64,000 bases of DNA from Prosthecomicrobium sp. N25 (GCF_037203705.1 NZ_JBBCAT010000004.1:310001-374000); one strand, 5' to 3'; counted from the stretch's first letter, positions 8,967 through 18,139 are shown. Notes: generated by a model from the letters alone, not told the origin. Translations and numbers: made by a program.

Positions 8967-9173
8967 TCAGGCGCTCCGGGTGATGTTGGCGAAGGTGTAG
9001 ATGTTGGCCGGCTCGTCGGCGGCGGTGATCTCGACGGTGCGGAGCAGCGCGGCCATGCGCTTGACGTCCTGGTAGCCGGCGAGGATCGCCTCCCGGCGGT
9101 CGTGCTGGATGGCGACGCCGGCCTTGGCGGCGAGCACGTCGAGTTCGATGGCGAGGGTGTCGGCGTCGGACAT
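8967..9173 (-). CDS. AtzG-like small amidase subunit
   Basis: A 68-residue protein with start MSDADTLAIELDVLAAK. The ATG has a GGAGGC ribosome binding site upstream. The helical sequence with the segment ILAGYQDVKRMAALL and the ending DEPANIYTFANI resembles the AtzG-like family, small helical subunits that stabilise AtzE-type amidases and are encoded just before them. Its stop is one base before the amidase start. A longer in-frame extension upstream lacks a convincing start and would overlap the operator region. Confidence 0.7.
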   Translation of the reverse strand: MSDADTLAIELDVLAAKAGVAIQHDRREAILAGYQDVKRMAALLRTVEITAADEPANIYTFANITRSA

Positions 9174-9252
9174 GGGAGCCTCCGGAGGCGGGGACGACGC
9201 GCGAGGCCGGACGGCGCGCGCGTGGCGTTCAGGACAGGCGATCTGACGCATT

Positions 9253-9264
9253 TTTGTATCCAAT
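9253..9264. promoter_or_regulatory. Candidate GntR operator, TTTG-TATC-CAAT
   Basis: TTTGTATCCAAT lies 80 bases upstream of the AtzG-like start. It shares the arms WTTG and CAAT around a four-base centre with sites at 9643, 22784 and 25741. FCD-type GntR proteins commonly bind short inverted repeats of the TTGTATACAA type, and one such regulator is encoded at 23041. Binding is inferred. Confidence 0.5.
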
Positions 9265-9604
9265 GCCTGCATTGCCGACAACGTTTTGCAGCGCGGAAAG
9301 TTTAGGCGACGCTGTCCGCGGAGGACCGGCGGCAGGCTCGGGGTCTCAAGCTTCAAGTCACTGTTTTAACTAATTTAATTCGAGATTGAGCAAGCGTTGT
9401 GCGGTGTCGGTCGCGGCTTGCACAAAGAACCGCCATCGATCGCCGGAACGTCGGCTTCGACGGGCCTATTGTATAATGGCGGCGCGGTAATCCTTGTCCG
9501 TCCGTGCCGATCCCGCGCCGTTTCCGCCTGCGACCGGACGTAGCGGAAGCTCCGGCCGCAGGCCGGAAATTCATTATATGGCAAGGATTTGGAGGGGGGC
9601 GCCC

Positions 9605-9656
9605 GGCGGGCGGCCACGGCGCCCGCGGGCCGCCCGCCGCCGATTGCGCACAATCG
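9605..9656 (+). promoter_or_regulatory. Tandem hairpins and operator-like palindrome upstream of the binding-protein gene
   Basis: GGCGGGCGGCC at 9605-9615 pairs perfectly with GGCCGCCCGCC at 9628-9638 (11-bp stem, 12-base loop). Directly after it CGATTG-CGCA-CAATCG (9641-9656) is a second perfect hairpin, whose core ATTG-CGCA-CAAT (9643-9654) matches the WTTG-N4-CAAT arms of the candidate GntR sites. It lies about 90 bases before the binding-protein start. Operator and mRNA leader structure are both possible. Confidence 0.5.
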
Positions 9657-9743
9657 CTCCCGGACTGGCATGGCGGTTGCAAACGGTTCCGTAGAAACGC
9701 GGTGTCCCTGACGGCGCCGCAGACCAGAACGGAGGCTTTCGAC

Positions 9744-11348
9744 ATGAAGACCAGGTGGGGCCGGCTGATGGCGGCGGGACTGGCGCTCGGGCTCGGTACG
9801 GCGGGCGCCGCCCTGCCGGGCCGCGCGGCGGAGACGACCCTGCGGGTCGCCATGACGGCCGGCGACATCCCCGACGTGACCGGCCAGCCCGACCAGGGCT
9901 TCGAGGGCTACCGCTTCGTCGGCTACTCGATCTACGACGCGCTGCTGAAGTGGGACCTGACGAAATCCGACGTGGAGGCGTCGCTGAAGCCCGGCCTCGC
10001 GACCAAGTGGTACGTCGACCCGGCCGACACGAAGCGCTGGATCTTCGAACTCCGGCCCGACGTGAAGTTCCACGACGGCTGCCCGTTCAACGCCGACACG
10101 GTGGTGTGGAACGTCCAGCGGCTGACGGACAACACGGTCCCGCAGTTCGTCGCCAAGCAATTCGCGGCGATGCGCACCCGGACGGTCAACATCGACCGGG
10201 CCGAGAAGATCGACGACCTCAAGGTCGCGATCGTGATGAAGGAGCCGGACTCGCTCTTCTACATCCAGATGAGCTTCTGGATGATGGTCTCCAAGTGCCA
10301 GTTCGAAAAGGCCGGCGGCGACAACGCCAAGTACGCCCTGATGCCGTCGGGGACGGGCCCCTACAAGTTCGACAAGTTCGTTCCGCGCGAGCGCCTCGAG
10401 CTCGTGAAGAACGCCGACTACTGGGACAAGCCGCGGATCCCGAAGCACGACCGGCTGGTGCTGATCCCGATGCCCGAGGCGACGACGCGCGCCGCCGCGC
10501 TGCTGGCGGGCCAGGTCGACTTCATCGAGGCGCCGTCACCCGACACCGTGCCGCGCCTGAAGCAGGCGGGCATGAACGTGCTCACCAACGCCTATCCGCA
10601 CAACTGGGCCTACCAGCCCAACTTCGTCGACGGTCCGTTCAAGGACAAGCGCGTGCGGCAGGCCGCGAACTACGCGCTGAACCGGGCCGACATGAAGGAG
10701 ATGCTCGGCGGCTTCATGATCGAGGGGTTCGCGACGGTGCCGCCGAACTCGGCCTGGTACGGCAATCCCAAGAAGTACGAGTACGACACCAAGAAGGCGA
10801 CCGCGCTCCTCAAGGAGGCCGGCTGCTACCCCTGCGAGGTGACCTTCGCGATCTCGACCTCGGGGTCCGGGCAGATGCAGCCGCTGCCGATGAACGAACT
10901 CGTCAAGGCGCAACTCGAGGAGGCCGGCTTCAAGGTCAAGCTCGAGGTGATGGACTGGAACGCGCTGCTCGACGTCACCTTCAAGGGTCGCGAGAAGTTC
11001 CCGCAGTACCACGCCGTCAACGTCAGCCGCGCCACGCAGGATCCCTTCTCCGGCATCTTCCGCTTCGCCATGAAGAGCCAGAACGCACCGGCCGGCGGCA
11101 ACTGGGGCTGGTACTACAACGCCGAGATCGAGGATCTGATCAAGAAGATCTACACGACCTTCGACGAAACCGAGCGCAACAAGATGATCATCAAAGTCCA
11201 CGAGATCATGAACGAGGACGCGGCGATGATCTGGGTGGCGCACGACGTCAACCCGCGCGCCCTGTCGCCGAAGCTCAAGGGCTTCGTGCAGGCCCAGAGC
11301 TGGTTCCAGGACCTGACCCCGATCGTGGTCAACGACAAGACCAACTGA
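9744..11348 (+). CDS. ABC transporter substrate-binding protein, family 5 (dipeptide/oligopeptide type)
   Basis: This 534-residue protein starts at an ATG preceded by ACGGAGG. It has a signal peptide (MKTRWGRLMAAGLALG then ending GRAAE) and belongs to the extracellular solute-binding family 5, which in this class delivers peptides, opines, or other polar amide compounds. Typical segments are GLATKWYVDP-DTKRWIFELRPDVKFHDG, VWNVQRL and the C-terminal IKKIYTTFDETERNKMI. It is followed by two permeases and two ATPases in the DppABCDF order. The amide-hydrolase context suggests amide or peptide-like nitrogen compounds as cargo; the ligand is not readable from sequence. Confidence 0.92.
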   Translation: MKTRWGRLMAAGLALGLGTAGAALPGRAAETTLRVAMTAGDIPDVTGQPDQGFEGYRFVGYSIYDALLKWDLTKSDVEASLKPGLATKWYVDPADTKRWIFELRPDVKFHDGCPFNADTVVWNVQRLTDNTVPQFVAKQFAAMRTRTVNIDRAEKIDDLKVAIVMKEPDSLFYIQMSFWMMVSKCQFEKAGGDNAKYALMPSGTGPYKFDKFVPRERLELVKNADYWDKPRIPKHDRLVLIPMPEATTRAAALLAGQVDFIEAPSPDTVPRLKQAGMNVLTNAYPHNWAYQPNFVDGPFKDKRVRQAANYALNRADMKEMLGGFMIEGFATVPPNSAWYGNPKKYEYDTKKATALLKEAGCYPCEVTFAISTSGSGQMQPLPMNELVKAQLEEAGFKVKLEVMDWNALLDVTFKGREKFPQYHAVNVSRATQDPFSGIFRFAMKSQNAPAGGNWGWYYNAEIEDLIKKIYTTFDETERNKMIIKVHEIMNEDAAMIWVAHDVNPRALSPKLKGFVQAQSWFQDLTPIVVNDKTN

Positions 11349-11357
11349 GCCCCCGCG

Positions 11358-11385
11358 GGCGCGCCCGGCTCGTCCCGGGCGCGCC
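11358..11385 (+). terminator. Intercistronic hairpin after the binding-protein gene
   Basis: GGCGCGCCCGG (11358-11368) pairs with CCGGGCGCGCC (11375-11385), an 11-bp perfect stem with a six-base loop, followed by a weak pyrimidine tract with TTTT. Such hairpins after binding-protein genes often act as partial terminators or mRNA stabilisers, giving more binding protein than permease. That role is inferred here. Confidence 0.6.
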
Positions 11386-11419
11386 TCCTGCCTTTTCCCC
11401 GCCCGGGAGAGCATGACCC

Positions 11420-12376
11420 ATGTGGCTCTACGTCGCCCGCCGCATCCTATACGCCGTCCCGATCGCCCTCGGTGTGACGGTCTTCTGCTTCGCGCTCGTC
11501 TATCTCGCGCCCGGCAACCCACTGCAGCTCCTGCTGCCGCCCGACGCGTCGGCCGAGGTGGTCGAGCTCATCAAGAAGACCTACGGTTTCGACAAGCCGA
11601 TCCCGGTCCAATACGCCACCTGGCTCGGGCGTGCGCTGACGGGCGACCTGGGGGTGTCGATCGCCACCAACCGGCCGGTCATCGGCGAGGTGCTGGGGGC
11701 GCTCTCCAATACGATCATCCTCTCGCTCTCCGCCGTGATGCTCGCCTTCAGCCTGGCGTTCACGCTCGGGGTGGTCGCCGCCTACTTCAACGGCCGATGG
11801 GTCGACCGCACGGTGACGGGCTTCTCGATCGTCGGCGTCAGCGTGCCGAACTACTGGCTCGGCATGGTGCTGATCATCGTCTTCGCGGTGAACATGAACT
11901 GGCTGCCCGCGACCGGCATGGGCACCAAGGGGTCGGAGAGCTTCAGCCTGTTCGACTGGGAGCAGCTCAAGCATGCGATCCTGCCGGTCGTCACCATGTC
12001 GATGATCCCGCTCGGCATCATCATGCGGACAACCCGGTCGGCGGTCGCCGAGGTGCTGAACCACGACTTCGTGCAGACGCTCCGGGCCAAGGGCCTGGGC
12101 GAGGGCGCGGTGGTCCGCCACGCGGTGCGCAACGCGCTGCCGAGCGTGCTCGCCGTCATGGGCCTGCAGTTCGGCTACCTGATGGGCGGCTCGATCCTGG
12201 TCGAGACGATCTTCACCTGGCCGGGCACCGGCTTCCTGCTCAACAAGGCGATCCTGACGCGGGACATCCCGGTCCTGCAGGGGACGATCCTGGTGCTCGC
12301 CCTCATCTTCGTCGCCACCAACCTGGTGGTGGACCTCGTCCAGACCGCCGTCGACCCGCGCATCAAGCGGGCCTGA
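11420..12376 (+). CDS. ABC transporter permease, DppB type
   Basis: This 318-residue inner-membrane permease has the BPD_transp_1 fold with six predicted helices. The N-terminus MWLYVARRILYAVPIALGV is typical of DppB/OppB, and the cytoplasmic EAA loop that contacts the ATPases is seen around VQTLRAKGLGEGAVVRHAVRNAL. It pairs with the DppC-type permease starting ten bases downstream. It is the second gene of the importer operon. Confidence 0.93.
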   Translation: MWLYVARRILYAVPIALGVTVFCFALVYLAPGNPLQLLLPPDASAEVVELIKKTYGFDKPIPVQYATWLGRALTGDLGVSIATNRPVIGEVLGALSNTIILSLSAVMLAFSLAFTLGVVAAYFNGRWVDRTVTGFSIVGVSVPNYWLGMVLIIVFAVNMNWLPATGMGTKGSESFSLFDWEQLKHAILPVVTMSMIPLGIIMRTTRSAVAEVLNHDFVQTLRAKGLGEGAVVRHAVRNALPSVLAVMGLQFGYLMGGSILVETIFTWPGTGFLLNKAILTRDIPVLQGTILVLALIFVATNLVVDLVQTAVDPRIKRA

Positions 12377-12386
12377 GGAGGATCCC

Positions 12387-13289
12387 ATGACCGACATCAC
12401 CGCCGGATCCATCCCAGTCGCCAAGGCGGACGAGCCGCCTCCCGTCAAGGTGCGCGGCTACTGGCAGTCCGTCGCCTACCGGCTCCGCTACGACTACGTG
12501 ACGCTGTTCTTCGGCTTCGTGATCCTCGTGATCGTGGCGTCGGCACTGCTCGCCCCCTGGATCGCGCCGCTTGACCCGCAGAAGACCTCGATGGTCTACC
12601 GGCTGAAGCCGATCGGCTTCAAGCAGTTCACCCTCGGCACCGACGAGCTCGGCCGCGACGTGCTCTCCCGCCTGCTCTGGGGCGGGCGGACGTCGCTCCT
12701 GATGGGGCTCGTGCCGGTCAGCCTGGCGGTGCTCGTCGGCGGCACGCTCGGGGTCCTCGCCGGCTTCATCGGCGGCAAGGTCAACATGCTGATCATGCGC
12801 ACGATGGACATCTTCTACGCCTTCCCGTCGATCCTCTTGGCGGTCGCCATCTCGGGCGCCATGGGGGGCGGCATGTCGAACGGCATGCTGGCGCTGACGC
12901 TCGTCTTCATCCCGCCGCTCTGCCGCATCGCCGAGACGGCCACCACGCAGGTGCGCGGCCTCGACTTCGTGGAGGCCGCGCGGGCCTCCGGGGCGTCGAC
13001 GCCCTCCATCATCGCCAACCACATCCTCGGCAACGTGCTGGCGCCGGTCTTCGTCTACGCCTCGGGCCTCGTCTCGGTGGCGATCCTGATCGCCTCGGGC
13101 CTCTCCTTCCTCGGCCTCGGGGTGGAGCCGCCGACGCCCGACTGGGGGCTGATGCTCTCGACGCTCCGGCAGGCCATCTACGTCAACCCCTGGGTCTGCG
13201 CGCTGCCCGGCGCGGCGATCTTCATCACCTCGCTCTCCTTCAACATGGTCTCGGACGGACTGCGCCAGGCCATGGACGTGAAGATGTGA
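12387..13289 (+). CDS. ABC transporter permease, DppC type
   Basis: This 300-residue permease carries the N-terminal OppC-type segment followed by a BPD_transp_1 domain. The segment TLGTDELGRDVLSRLLWGGR is a family hallmark just before the core helices, and the EAA loop is at FVEAARASGASTPSIIANHILGNVL. The start has an AGGAGGATCCC ribosome binding site. It forms the heterodimeric channel with the preceding DppB-type subunit. Confidence 0.93.
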   Translation: MTDITAGSIPVAKADEPPPVKVRGYWQSVAYRLRYDYVTLFFGFVILVIVASALLAPWIAPLDPQKTSMVYRLKPIGFKQFTLGTDELGRDVLSRLLWGGRTSLLMGLVPVSLAVLVGGTLGVLAGFIGGKVNMLIMRTMDIFYAFPSILLAVAISGAMGGGMSNGMLALTLVFIPPLCRIAETATTQVRGLDFVEAARASGASTPSIIANHILGNVLAPVFVYASGLVSVAILIASGLSFLGLGVEPPTPDWGLMLSTLRQAIYVNPWVCALPGAAIFITSLSFNMVSDGLRQAMDVKM

Positions 13290-13303
13290 GCCCGGAGGAG
13301 CCC

Positions 13304-14476
13304 ATGACCATCACCAAAGATCCTCCGAAGCTCGACGTCGTGCCCGAAGGCGACCCGCGCGACCGCGGCGGGCCGGCGCAGCCGCTGCTGATCGCCGAGG
13401 ACCTCAAGAAGTGGTTCCCGGTGCGCGGGGGCCTGCTCAACCGGGCGGTCGGCCACGTCCGCGCCGTCGACGGGGTCACGTTCCAGGTGCTGAAGGGCGA
13501 GACGCTCGGCATCGTCGGCGAATCCGGCTGCGGCAAGTCCACGCTCGCCCGGCTCCTCATGCAGCTCATCCCGCACGACTCCGGCGTGCTTACCTTCGAC
13601 GGCGACCCGGTCGGGGAGATGCGCGGGATCTCCATGAAGGAGTTCCGCAAGGCCGTGCAGATGGTCTTCCAGGACAGCTATTCCTCGCTGAACCCGCGCC
13701 TGCCGGTGGAGGATTCGGTCGCCTACGGACCCAAAGTCCACGGCATGAAGCCCGCGGAGGCGAAGGCGCTCGCCCGCGAGCTCCTCGAGAAGGTGGGGCT
13801 GCGGTCGAACCTGTTCGGTCCGCGCTATCCGCACGAGCTCTCGGGCGGACAGAAGCAGCGCGTCAACATCGCCCGGGCGCTCGCCCTGTCGCCCCGGCTG
13901 CTGATCCTGGACGAGGCGGTCTCGGCGCTCGACAAGTCGGTGGAGGCGCAGGTCCTGAACCTGCTTCGCTACCTGAAGCGCCACTTCAACCTGACCTACG
14001 TCTTCATCTCGCACGACCTCAACGTGGTCCAGTACATCTCCGACCGCGTGCTGGTGATGTATCTCGGCCAGGTCGTCGAGATCGGGCCGGTCGACGAGAT
14101 CTACAAGGCGCCGAAACATCCCTATACGCGGGCGCTGCTCGCCTCGCGCCTCTCCATGGACCCGGACGAGCGGGTCGAGGAGGCGCCGATCGCGGGCGAT
14201 CCGCCGAACCCCATCAACCCGCCCTCGGGCTGCCGCTTCCGGACCCGCTGCCCCTTCGCGGAGACGGTCTGTGCCACGGACACGCCGCACCTGCCGAAGT
14301 GGCTCGACGCGACGAGCCATGTTGCGGCCTGCCACATGCACGACCCGGCGAGCGGCCACAGCCGCGCCGGCAAGCCGCCGGCCCCGCCCGTGCCGGCGGC
14401 GTCCCATCCGCGGCCTGCCGCGGGCGCCCAGGGAGGCGCCTCCGTGGTCGCCCTGCGCCCTGCGAACGTGGCCTGA
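13304..14476 (+). CDS. ABC transporter ATP-binding protein, DppF type
   Basis: This is a 390-residue ATPase. Walker A is GESGCGKST, the signature is LSGGQKQR and Walker B is LLILDEAVSALD. The Q-loop segment MVFQDSYSSLNPR is characteristic of DppF/OppF subunits. The oligo_HPY C-terminal region with CRFRTRCPFAETVC, which may bind an Fe-S cluster in this class, is present. A proline/alanine-rich tail of about 45 residues follows. The ATG at 13304 has a CGGAGGAG ribosome binding site; an earlier in-frame GTG is less likely. Confidence 0.92.
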   Translation: MTITKDPPKLDVVPEGDPRDRGGPAQPLLIAEDLKKWFPVRGGLLNRAVGHVRAVDGVTFQVLKGETLGIVGESGCGKSTLARLLMQLIPHDSGVLTFDGDPVGEMRGISMKEFRKAVQMVFQDSYSSLNPRLPVEDSVAYGPKVHGMKPAEAKALARELLEKVGLRSNLFGPRYPHELSGGQKQRVNIARALALSPRLLILDEAVSALDKSVEAQVLNLLRYLKRHFNLTYVFISHDLNVVQYISDRVLVMYLGQVVEIGPVDEIYKAPKHPYTRALLASRLSMDPDERVEEAPIAGDPPNPINPPSGCRFRTRCPFAETVCATDTPHLPKWLDATSHVAACHMHDPASGHSRAGKPPAPPVPAASHPRPAAGAQGGASVVALRPANVA

Positions 14477-14491
14477 ACAGGAGCGAAACCG

Positions 14492-15550
14492 ATGAGCTTC
14501 TTCTTCCGCTCCAAGCCCGAGGCGCCGAAGCCGGCGGCGGAGGCGTCCGGCACCCGGCCGCTCGTCGAGGTCGAGAACCTCGAGGTCAAGTTCGTCTCGC
14601 GGGAGGCGACCGTGCATGCGGTCAACGGCGTCAGCTTCTCGCTGACCCCCGGCGAGGTGCTTTGCATCATCGGCGAGTCCGGGTCCGGCAAGTCCGTGAC
14701 CATGCGGGCGCTGATGCGGCTGCTGCCGGCCCACAAGACGAAGATCTCGGGCCGCATGCGTGTGGCCGACAAGGAGATCCTGTCGCTCAACTCCGCCGAG
14801 CTCACCGCCATGCGCGGCTCCCTGGTCTCCATGATCTTCCAGGAGCCGATGACCGCGCTCGACCCGGTCTACACGATCGGCGACCAGATCGCCGAGACGG
14901 TGATGCGGCACACCGGCTGCAGCAAGGAGGAGGGCCTCAAGCGCGGGCTCGAACTCCTCGAGTTCGTCAAGGTCCCGTCGGCTGAGCGCCGGCTGAAGGC
15001 CTATCCGCACGAGCTTTCGGGCGGCCTCCGGCAGCGCGCCATGATCGCCATGGCGCTCTCCTGCAATCCGAGCCTGCTGCTCGCCGACGAGCCGACGACC
15101 GCTCTCGACGCGACCGTGCAGATCCAGGTGCTGATCCTGATGCGCAAGCTCCAGAAGGAGCTCGGCATGAGCGTGATCTTCGTCACGCACGACCTCGGCG
15201 TGGCGGCGCAAATCGCCGACAAGGTCGCGGTGATGTATGCCGGCCGCATCGTCGAGATGGGCTCGGTCAAGGACGTGCTGACCAACCCGCAGCACCCCTA
15301 CACGCGCGGCATGCTGGCCTCCACCGTGCACGGCCAGGACCGCGAGCACGACATCGAGGCGATCCCGGGCAGCCCGCCCGACATGCGCCGGCTGATGGCC
15401 GGCTGCAGCTTCTCCCCGCGCTGCCCGCAGGCCACCGAGGAGTGCCTCGTCTCGCAGCCGCCGGAGTTCAAGGTCGGTCCCGACCGGGCGGTGCGCTGCT
15501 TCCGCGCCGGACAGTTCGACGACCCGTCCGCGTCGCGCGCCATCGCCTGA
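14492..15550 (+). CDS. ABC transporter ATP-binding protein, DppD type
   Basis: This 352-residue ATPase is the partner of the preceding DppF-type subunit. It has Walker A GESGSGKSV, Q-loop MIFQEPMTALDPV (typical of DppD/OppD), a signature LSGGLRQR with Leu in place of the usual Met or Gln, Walker B LLLADEPTTALD, and the C-terminal CSFSPRCPQATEEC motif of the oligopeptide class. It is 15 bases downstream of the DppF gene and completes the importer. Confidence 0.92.
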   Translation: MSFFFRSKPEAPKPAAEASGTRPLVEVENLEVKFVSREATVHAVNGVSFSLTPGEVLCIIGESGSGKSVTMRALMRLLPAHKTKISGRMRVADKEILSLNSAELTAMRGSLVSMIFQEPMTALDPVYTIGDQIAETVMRHTGCSKEEGLKRGLELLEFVKVPSAERRLKAYPHELSGGLRQRAMIAMALSCNPSLLLADEPTTALDATVQIQVLILMRKLQKELGMSVIFVTHDLGVAAQIADKVAVMYAGRIVEMGSVKDVLTNPQHPYTRGMLASTVHGQDREHDIEAIPGSPPDMRRLMAGCSFSPRCPQATEECLVSQPPEFKVGPDRAVRCFRAGQFDDPSASRAIA

Positions 15551-15606
15551 CGTCCTCTCCCGCCCTTCCGGCGGCCGCGGCGCCGCCGTCCCCAGGAGGA
15601 AAGCCC

Positions 15607-16314
15607 ATGCACAAGGTCTCCATCCCGCAGTCCGTCTACGACCGCGTCGCCGCGCGCCGCGGTTCGGTGCATCCGTTCGCCGACATGGATCCGTCCCGGA
15701 CGGCGCTGATCGTCGTCGACCTGCAGAACGGCTTCATGATGGACGGCGTCGGCCACGCGGTCTGCCCGATGGCGCGGGAGATCGTGCCGAACGTCAACCG
15801 GCTCGCGTCCGCGGTCCGCGCCACGGGCGGCAAGGTCTTCTGGATCCGCAACACGCATTACGAGGAGTGCCTGAGCTCCTGGTCGATCCTCCACGACTAC
15901 ACGGTGCCGGAGAAGAAGGCGCACCGGATCCGGTCGATGTCCGAGGGGACGCTCGGCAACGAGCTCTGGGAGGCGCTCGACGTCCAGCCGGAGGACGAGG
16001 AGGTGCGCAAGACGCGCTTCTCGGCCTTCATCCAGGGGTCGTCCGACCTGGAACTGCGGCTGCGGCGGCAGGGGCTCGACACGGTGCTGATCACCGGCAC
16101 CGTCACCAACGTCTGCTGCGAGTCGACCGCGCGCGACGCCATGATGCTCAATTTCAAGACGGTGATGATCACGGACGGCTGCGCGGCGGCGAACGACGAG
16201 GAGCACACGGCCTCGCTGATCGCCTTCTACAACGCCTTCGGCGACATCCTCTCCACGGACGAAACCATCGCGTGCCTGGAGAAGAACGCCGGGCTGAAGC
16301 AGGCCGCCGAGTAA
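15607..16314 (+). CDS. Isochorismatase-fold cysteine hydrolase 1 (biuret hydrolase/RutB-like)
   Basis: This 235-residue protein has the catalytic triad of amide-cleaving isochorismatase-like hydrolases: Asp38 in VVDLQNG, Lys135 in VRKTRF and Cys170 in TNVCCEST. Members with this triad hydrolyse ureidoacrylate, biuret, N-carbamoylsarcosine or maleamate. It follows the importer genes and precedes an amidase pair, which fits intracellular ammonia release. The ATG has an AGGAGG ribosome binding site. A close paralogue is at 24030, with the same three residues at identical positions. Confidence 0.88.
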   Translation: MHKVSIPQSVYDRVAARRGSVHPFADMDPSRTALIVVDLQNGFMMDGVGHAVCPMAREIVPNVNRLASAVRATGGKVFWIRNTHYEECLSSWSILHDYTVPEKKAHRIRSMSEGTLGNELWEALDVQPEDEEVRKTRFSAFIQGSSDLELRLRRQGLDTVLITGTVTNVCCESTARDAMMLNFKTVMITDGCAAANDEEHTASLIAFYNAFGDILSTDETIACLEKNAGLKQAAE

Positions 16315-16476
16315 TCAAGGCTTCCCGGGCCGCTCCCGCGCCGGACGGCCCTCGGGCCGCGGTCGCGGCGGCAGGGCGCAAGACGCGAAGCATCCGACGC
16401 GGCGGGTCCCGCCTGCCGCGGCCTAGTCGCCTCTTTCCTTTTTTCGTCCCGTCCCGACCCTCCAGGATCTCCCGCC

Positions 16477-16689
16477 ATGCCCGATCCCTCGTCTCGAGCC
16501 CCCGCCCGGTCCGCCTTGGTGGCCGGGGAGGGGATCGCGGTATCGCCTGCCGACGCCTTGCGGATCGACGCGTCCGCGGCGGGGGTGAAGGCGGCGCTCG
16601 CGGTCGCCGGGGCGGGCAGCCTGTTCGACACGGAGCCCGCGCATTTCGACCGTTTCCTTATCGAGGAAGGCCTGAGGGGGCGGCCATGA
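16477..16689 (+). CDS. Probable AtzG-like small subunit of the second amidase
   Basis: This 70-residue protein overlaps the amidase start by four bases (ATGA). Its helical part and the ending FDTEPAHFDRFLIEEGL resemble AtzG-like subunits, in which a short acidic tail near the end inserts into the partner amidase. The position and size match the first AtzG-like gene in this window. Similarity is weak, so the call rests largely on context. Confidence 0.55.
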   Translation: MPDPSSRAPARSALVAGEGIAVSPADALRIDASAAGVKAALAVAGAGSLFDTEPAHFDRFLIEEGLRGRP

Positions 16690-18110
16690 GCGGGCTCCCG
16701 GCGCATCCGTCCGACTGGGCCCTCACGGAGGTCGTCGGCGCCGTGGCGTCGAAGCGGATCTCGGCGCTGGAAGTGGCCGAGGCCGCGCTCGCCCGGATCG
16801 CGGCGCGGCGGCCGATCCTCAACTGCTTCATCCGGGTCGACGAGGAACGGACCATCCTGCAGGCGAAGGCGACGGATGCGGCGCTCGCGGCCGGCCGCCC
16901 GGCGGGACCGCTGACGGGCGCGATCCTCGCCCACAAGGACATGTATTACCGGACCGGCTTCCCGGTGACCTGCGGCTCGGCGATCCGGCGCGGCTTCGTG
17001 CCGGACGTCACCGCGACGGTGCTGCAGCGTCTCGACGCGGCGGGCGGGACCGAGGTCGGCGCGCTCAACATGTCCGAGTTCGCCTCGGGCCCGACCGGCC
17101 ACAACGTCCATTGGGGAAACTGCCGCAATCCCTGGAACCCGGAGCATATCACCGGCGGGTCCTCGACCGGCTCGGGCTCGGCGGTCGGCGGGCGCACGGT
17201 GCACGGGTCGCTCGGCTCGGACACGGGCGGCTCGATCCGCCTGCCGGCCGGGATCTGCGGGGTCTACGGGATCAAGCCGACCCAGGGCCGGGTGTCGCGG
17301 CACGGGGTCATGGGCCTGTCCTTCTCGCTCGACAATGTCGGACCGCTCGCCCGCACCGCGCGCGACTGCGCTAGGCTCCTGGGGATCGTGGCGGGGCCGG
17401 ATCCGATGGACACCACCGCCCTGCCGGTGCCGGCCGACGACTACGAGGCGGATCTCGACCTCGGCGTGAAGGGCCTCCGGATCGCGGTGCCGACCAACTA
17501 CTATTTCGACGACATCGACCCGGAGATCGGCGCCGCGCTGGAGGCGGTGCTGAGGGTCTACGAAGGCCTCGGCGCGACCGTGTCGCGGGTGACGCTGCCC
17601 CACCACGACGTGATCGGCGGGCTCGCCGGCGCGGTCGCGGGGGCGGAGCAGTGCACGCTGCACGAGCATTGGGTCAAGACCTGCCCCGAGCTCTACGCGC
17701 CCCTCGTCAGGGCGCGCATGCAGGGCGGCTTCGGCGTCACGGCCGTCGAGTACCTGAAGGCGCTGCAGCTCCGCGCGGGGATCGCGCGCGAGGTCGTGGC
17801 GGCCGGATTCGGGGCGGCGGACGTGCTGTTCATGCCCGTCCTGCGGTTCCCGGTGCCGACCCTCGAGGCGACCGACGTGCGCGACGGGCCGGATCTCCAC
17901 GAGGTGCTCGGCCGGATCAACTACTGCACGCGACCGCTGAACTACCTGGGATTGCCCGGCCTCTCCGTGCCCGCCGGCTTTTCGGGGAGCGGGCTGCCGA
18001 TCGGCTTCCAGCTGATCGGGCGCCCCTTCCACGAGCGGCTCCTGTTCCGCGTCGCCGGCGCCTTCGAGCGGGAGACCTGCGTGCCCGAGACGATGCCGTC
18101 GCTCCCCTGA
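16686..18110 (+). CDS. Amidase signature enzyme 2
   Basis: This 474-residue amidase has its triad in LAHKDMY (Lys), GGSSTGSGS (Ser) and GSDTGGSIRLPA (Ser). It hydrolyses an amide or carbamoyl group of an unidentified substrate. It is distinct from the amidase at 7547, having many loop differences. The start is set by the ATGA overlap with the upstream small gene. It is followed 29 bases later by an asparaginase-like gene, so an importer-hydrolases operon from 9744 to 20065 or beyond is likely. Confidence 0.88.
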   Translation: MSGLPAHPSDWALTEVVGAVASKRISALEVAEAALARIAARRPILNCFIRVDEERTILQAKATDAALAAGRPAGPLTGAILAHKDMYYRTGFPVTCGSAIRRGFVPDVTATVLQRLDAAGGTEVGALNMSEFASGPTGHNVHWGNCRNPWNPEHITGGSSTGSGSAVGGRTVHGSLGSDTGGSIRLPAGICGVYGIKPTQGRVSRHGVMGLSFSLDNVGPLARTARDCARLLGIVAGPDPMDTTALPVPADDYEADLDLGVKGLRIAVPTNYYFDDIDPEIGAALEAVLRVYEGLGATVSRVTLPHHDVIGGLAGAVAGAEQCTLHEHWVKTCPELYAPLVRARMQGGFGVTAVEYLKALQLRAGIAREVVAAGFGAADVLFMPVLRFPVPTLEATDVRDGPDLHEVLGRINYCTRPLNYLGLPGLSVPAGFSGSGLPIGFQLIGRPFHERLLFRVAGAFERETCVPETMPSLP

Positions 18111-18139
18111 CCTTCCGAGACCCGAGAGGACCCCTGCCC

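Larger units (their letters stand above)
9174..9743. other. Divergent promoter region between the amidase operon and the ABC importer operon
   Basis: No gene was seen. The region holds an operator-like inverted repeat at 9253-9264, an AT-rich tract at about 9361-9380, a TATAAT hexamer at 9472-9477 without a clear -35 box, and two strong hairpins with a second operator-like repeat near the right end (9605-9656). Control of both flanking operons is the likely role. Confidence 0.6.

Noticed and set aside
9468-9479. ATTGTATAATGG as a further GntR operator
   Set aside because: Only the left arm fits; the right arm lacks CAAT, and the TATAAT within it may be a -10 box.
11447-12448. Open frame antisense to the DppB-type permease
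   Set aside because: Repetitive His/Asp/Arg-rich composition mirrors the membrane gene on the other strand; no start signal.
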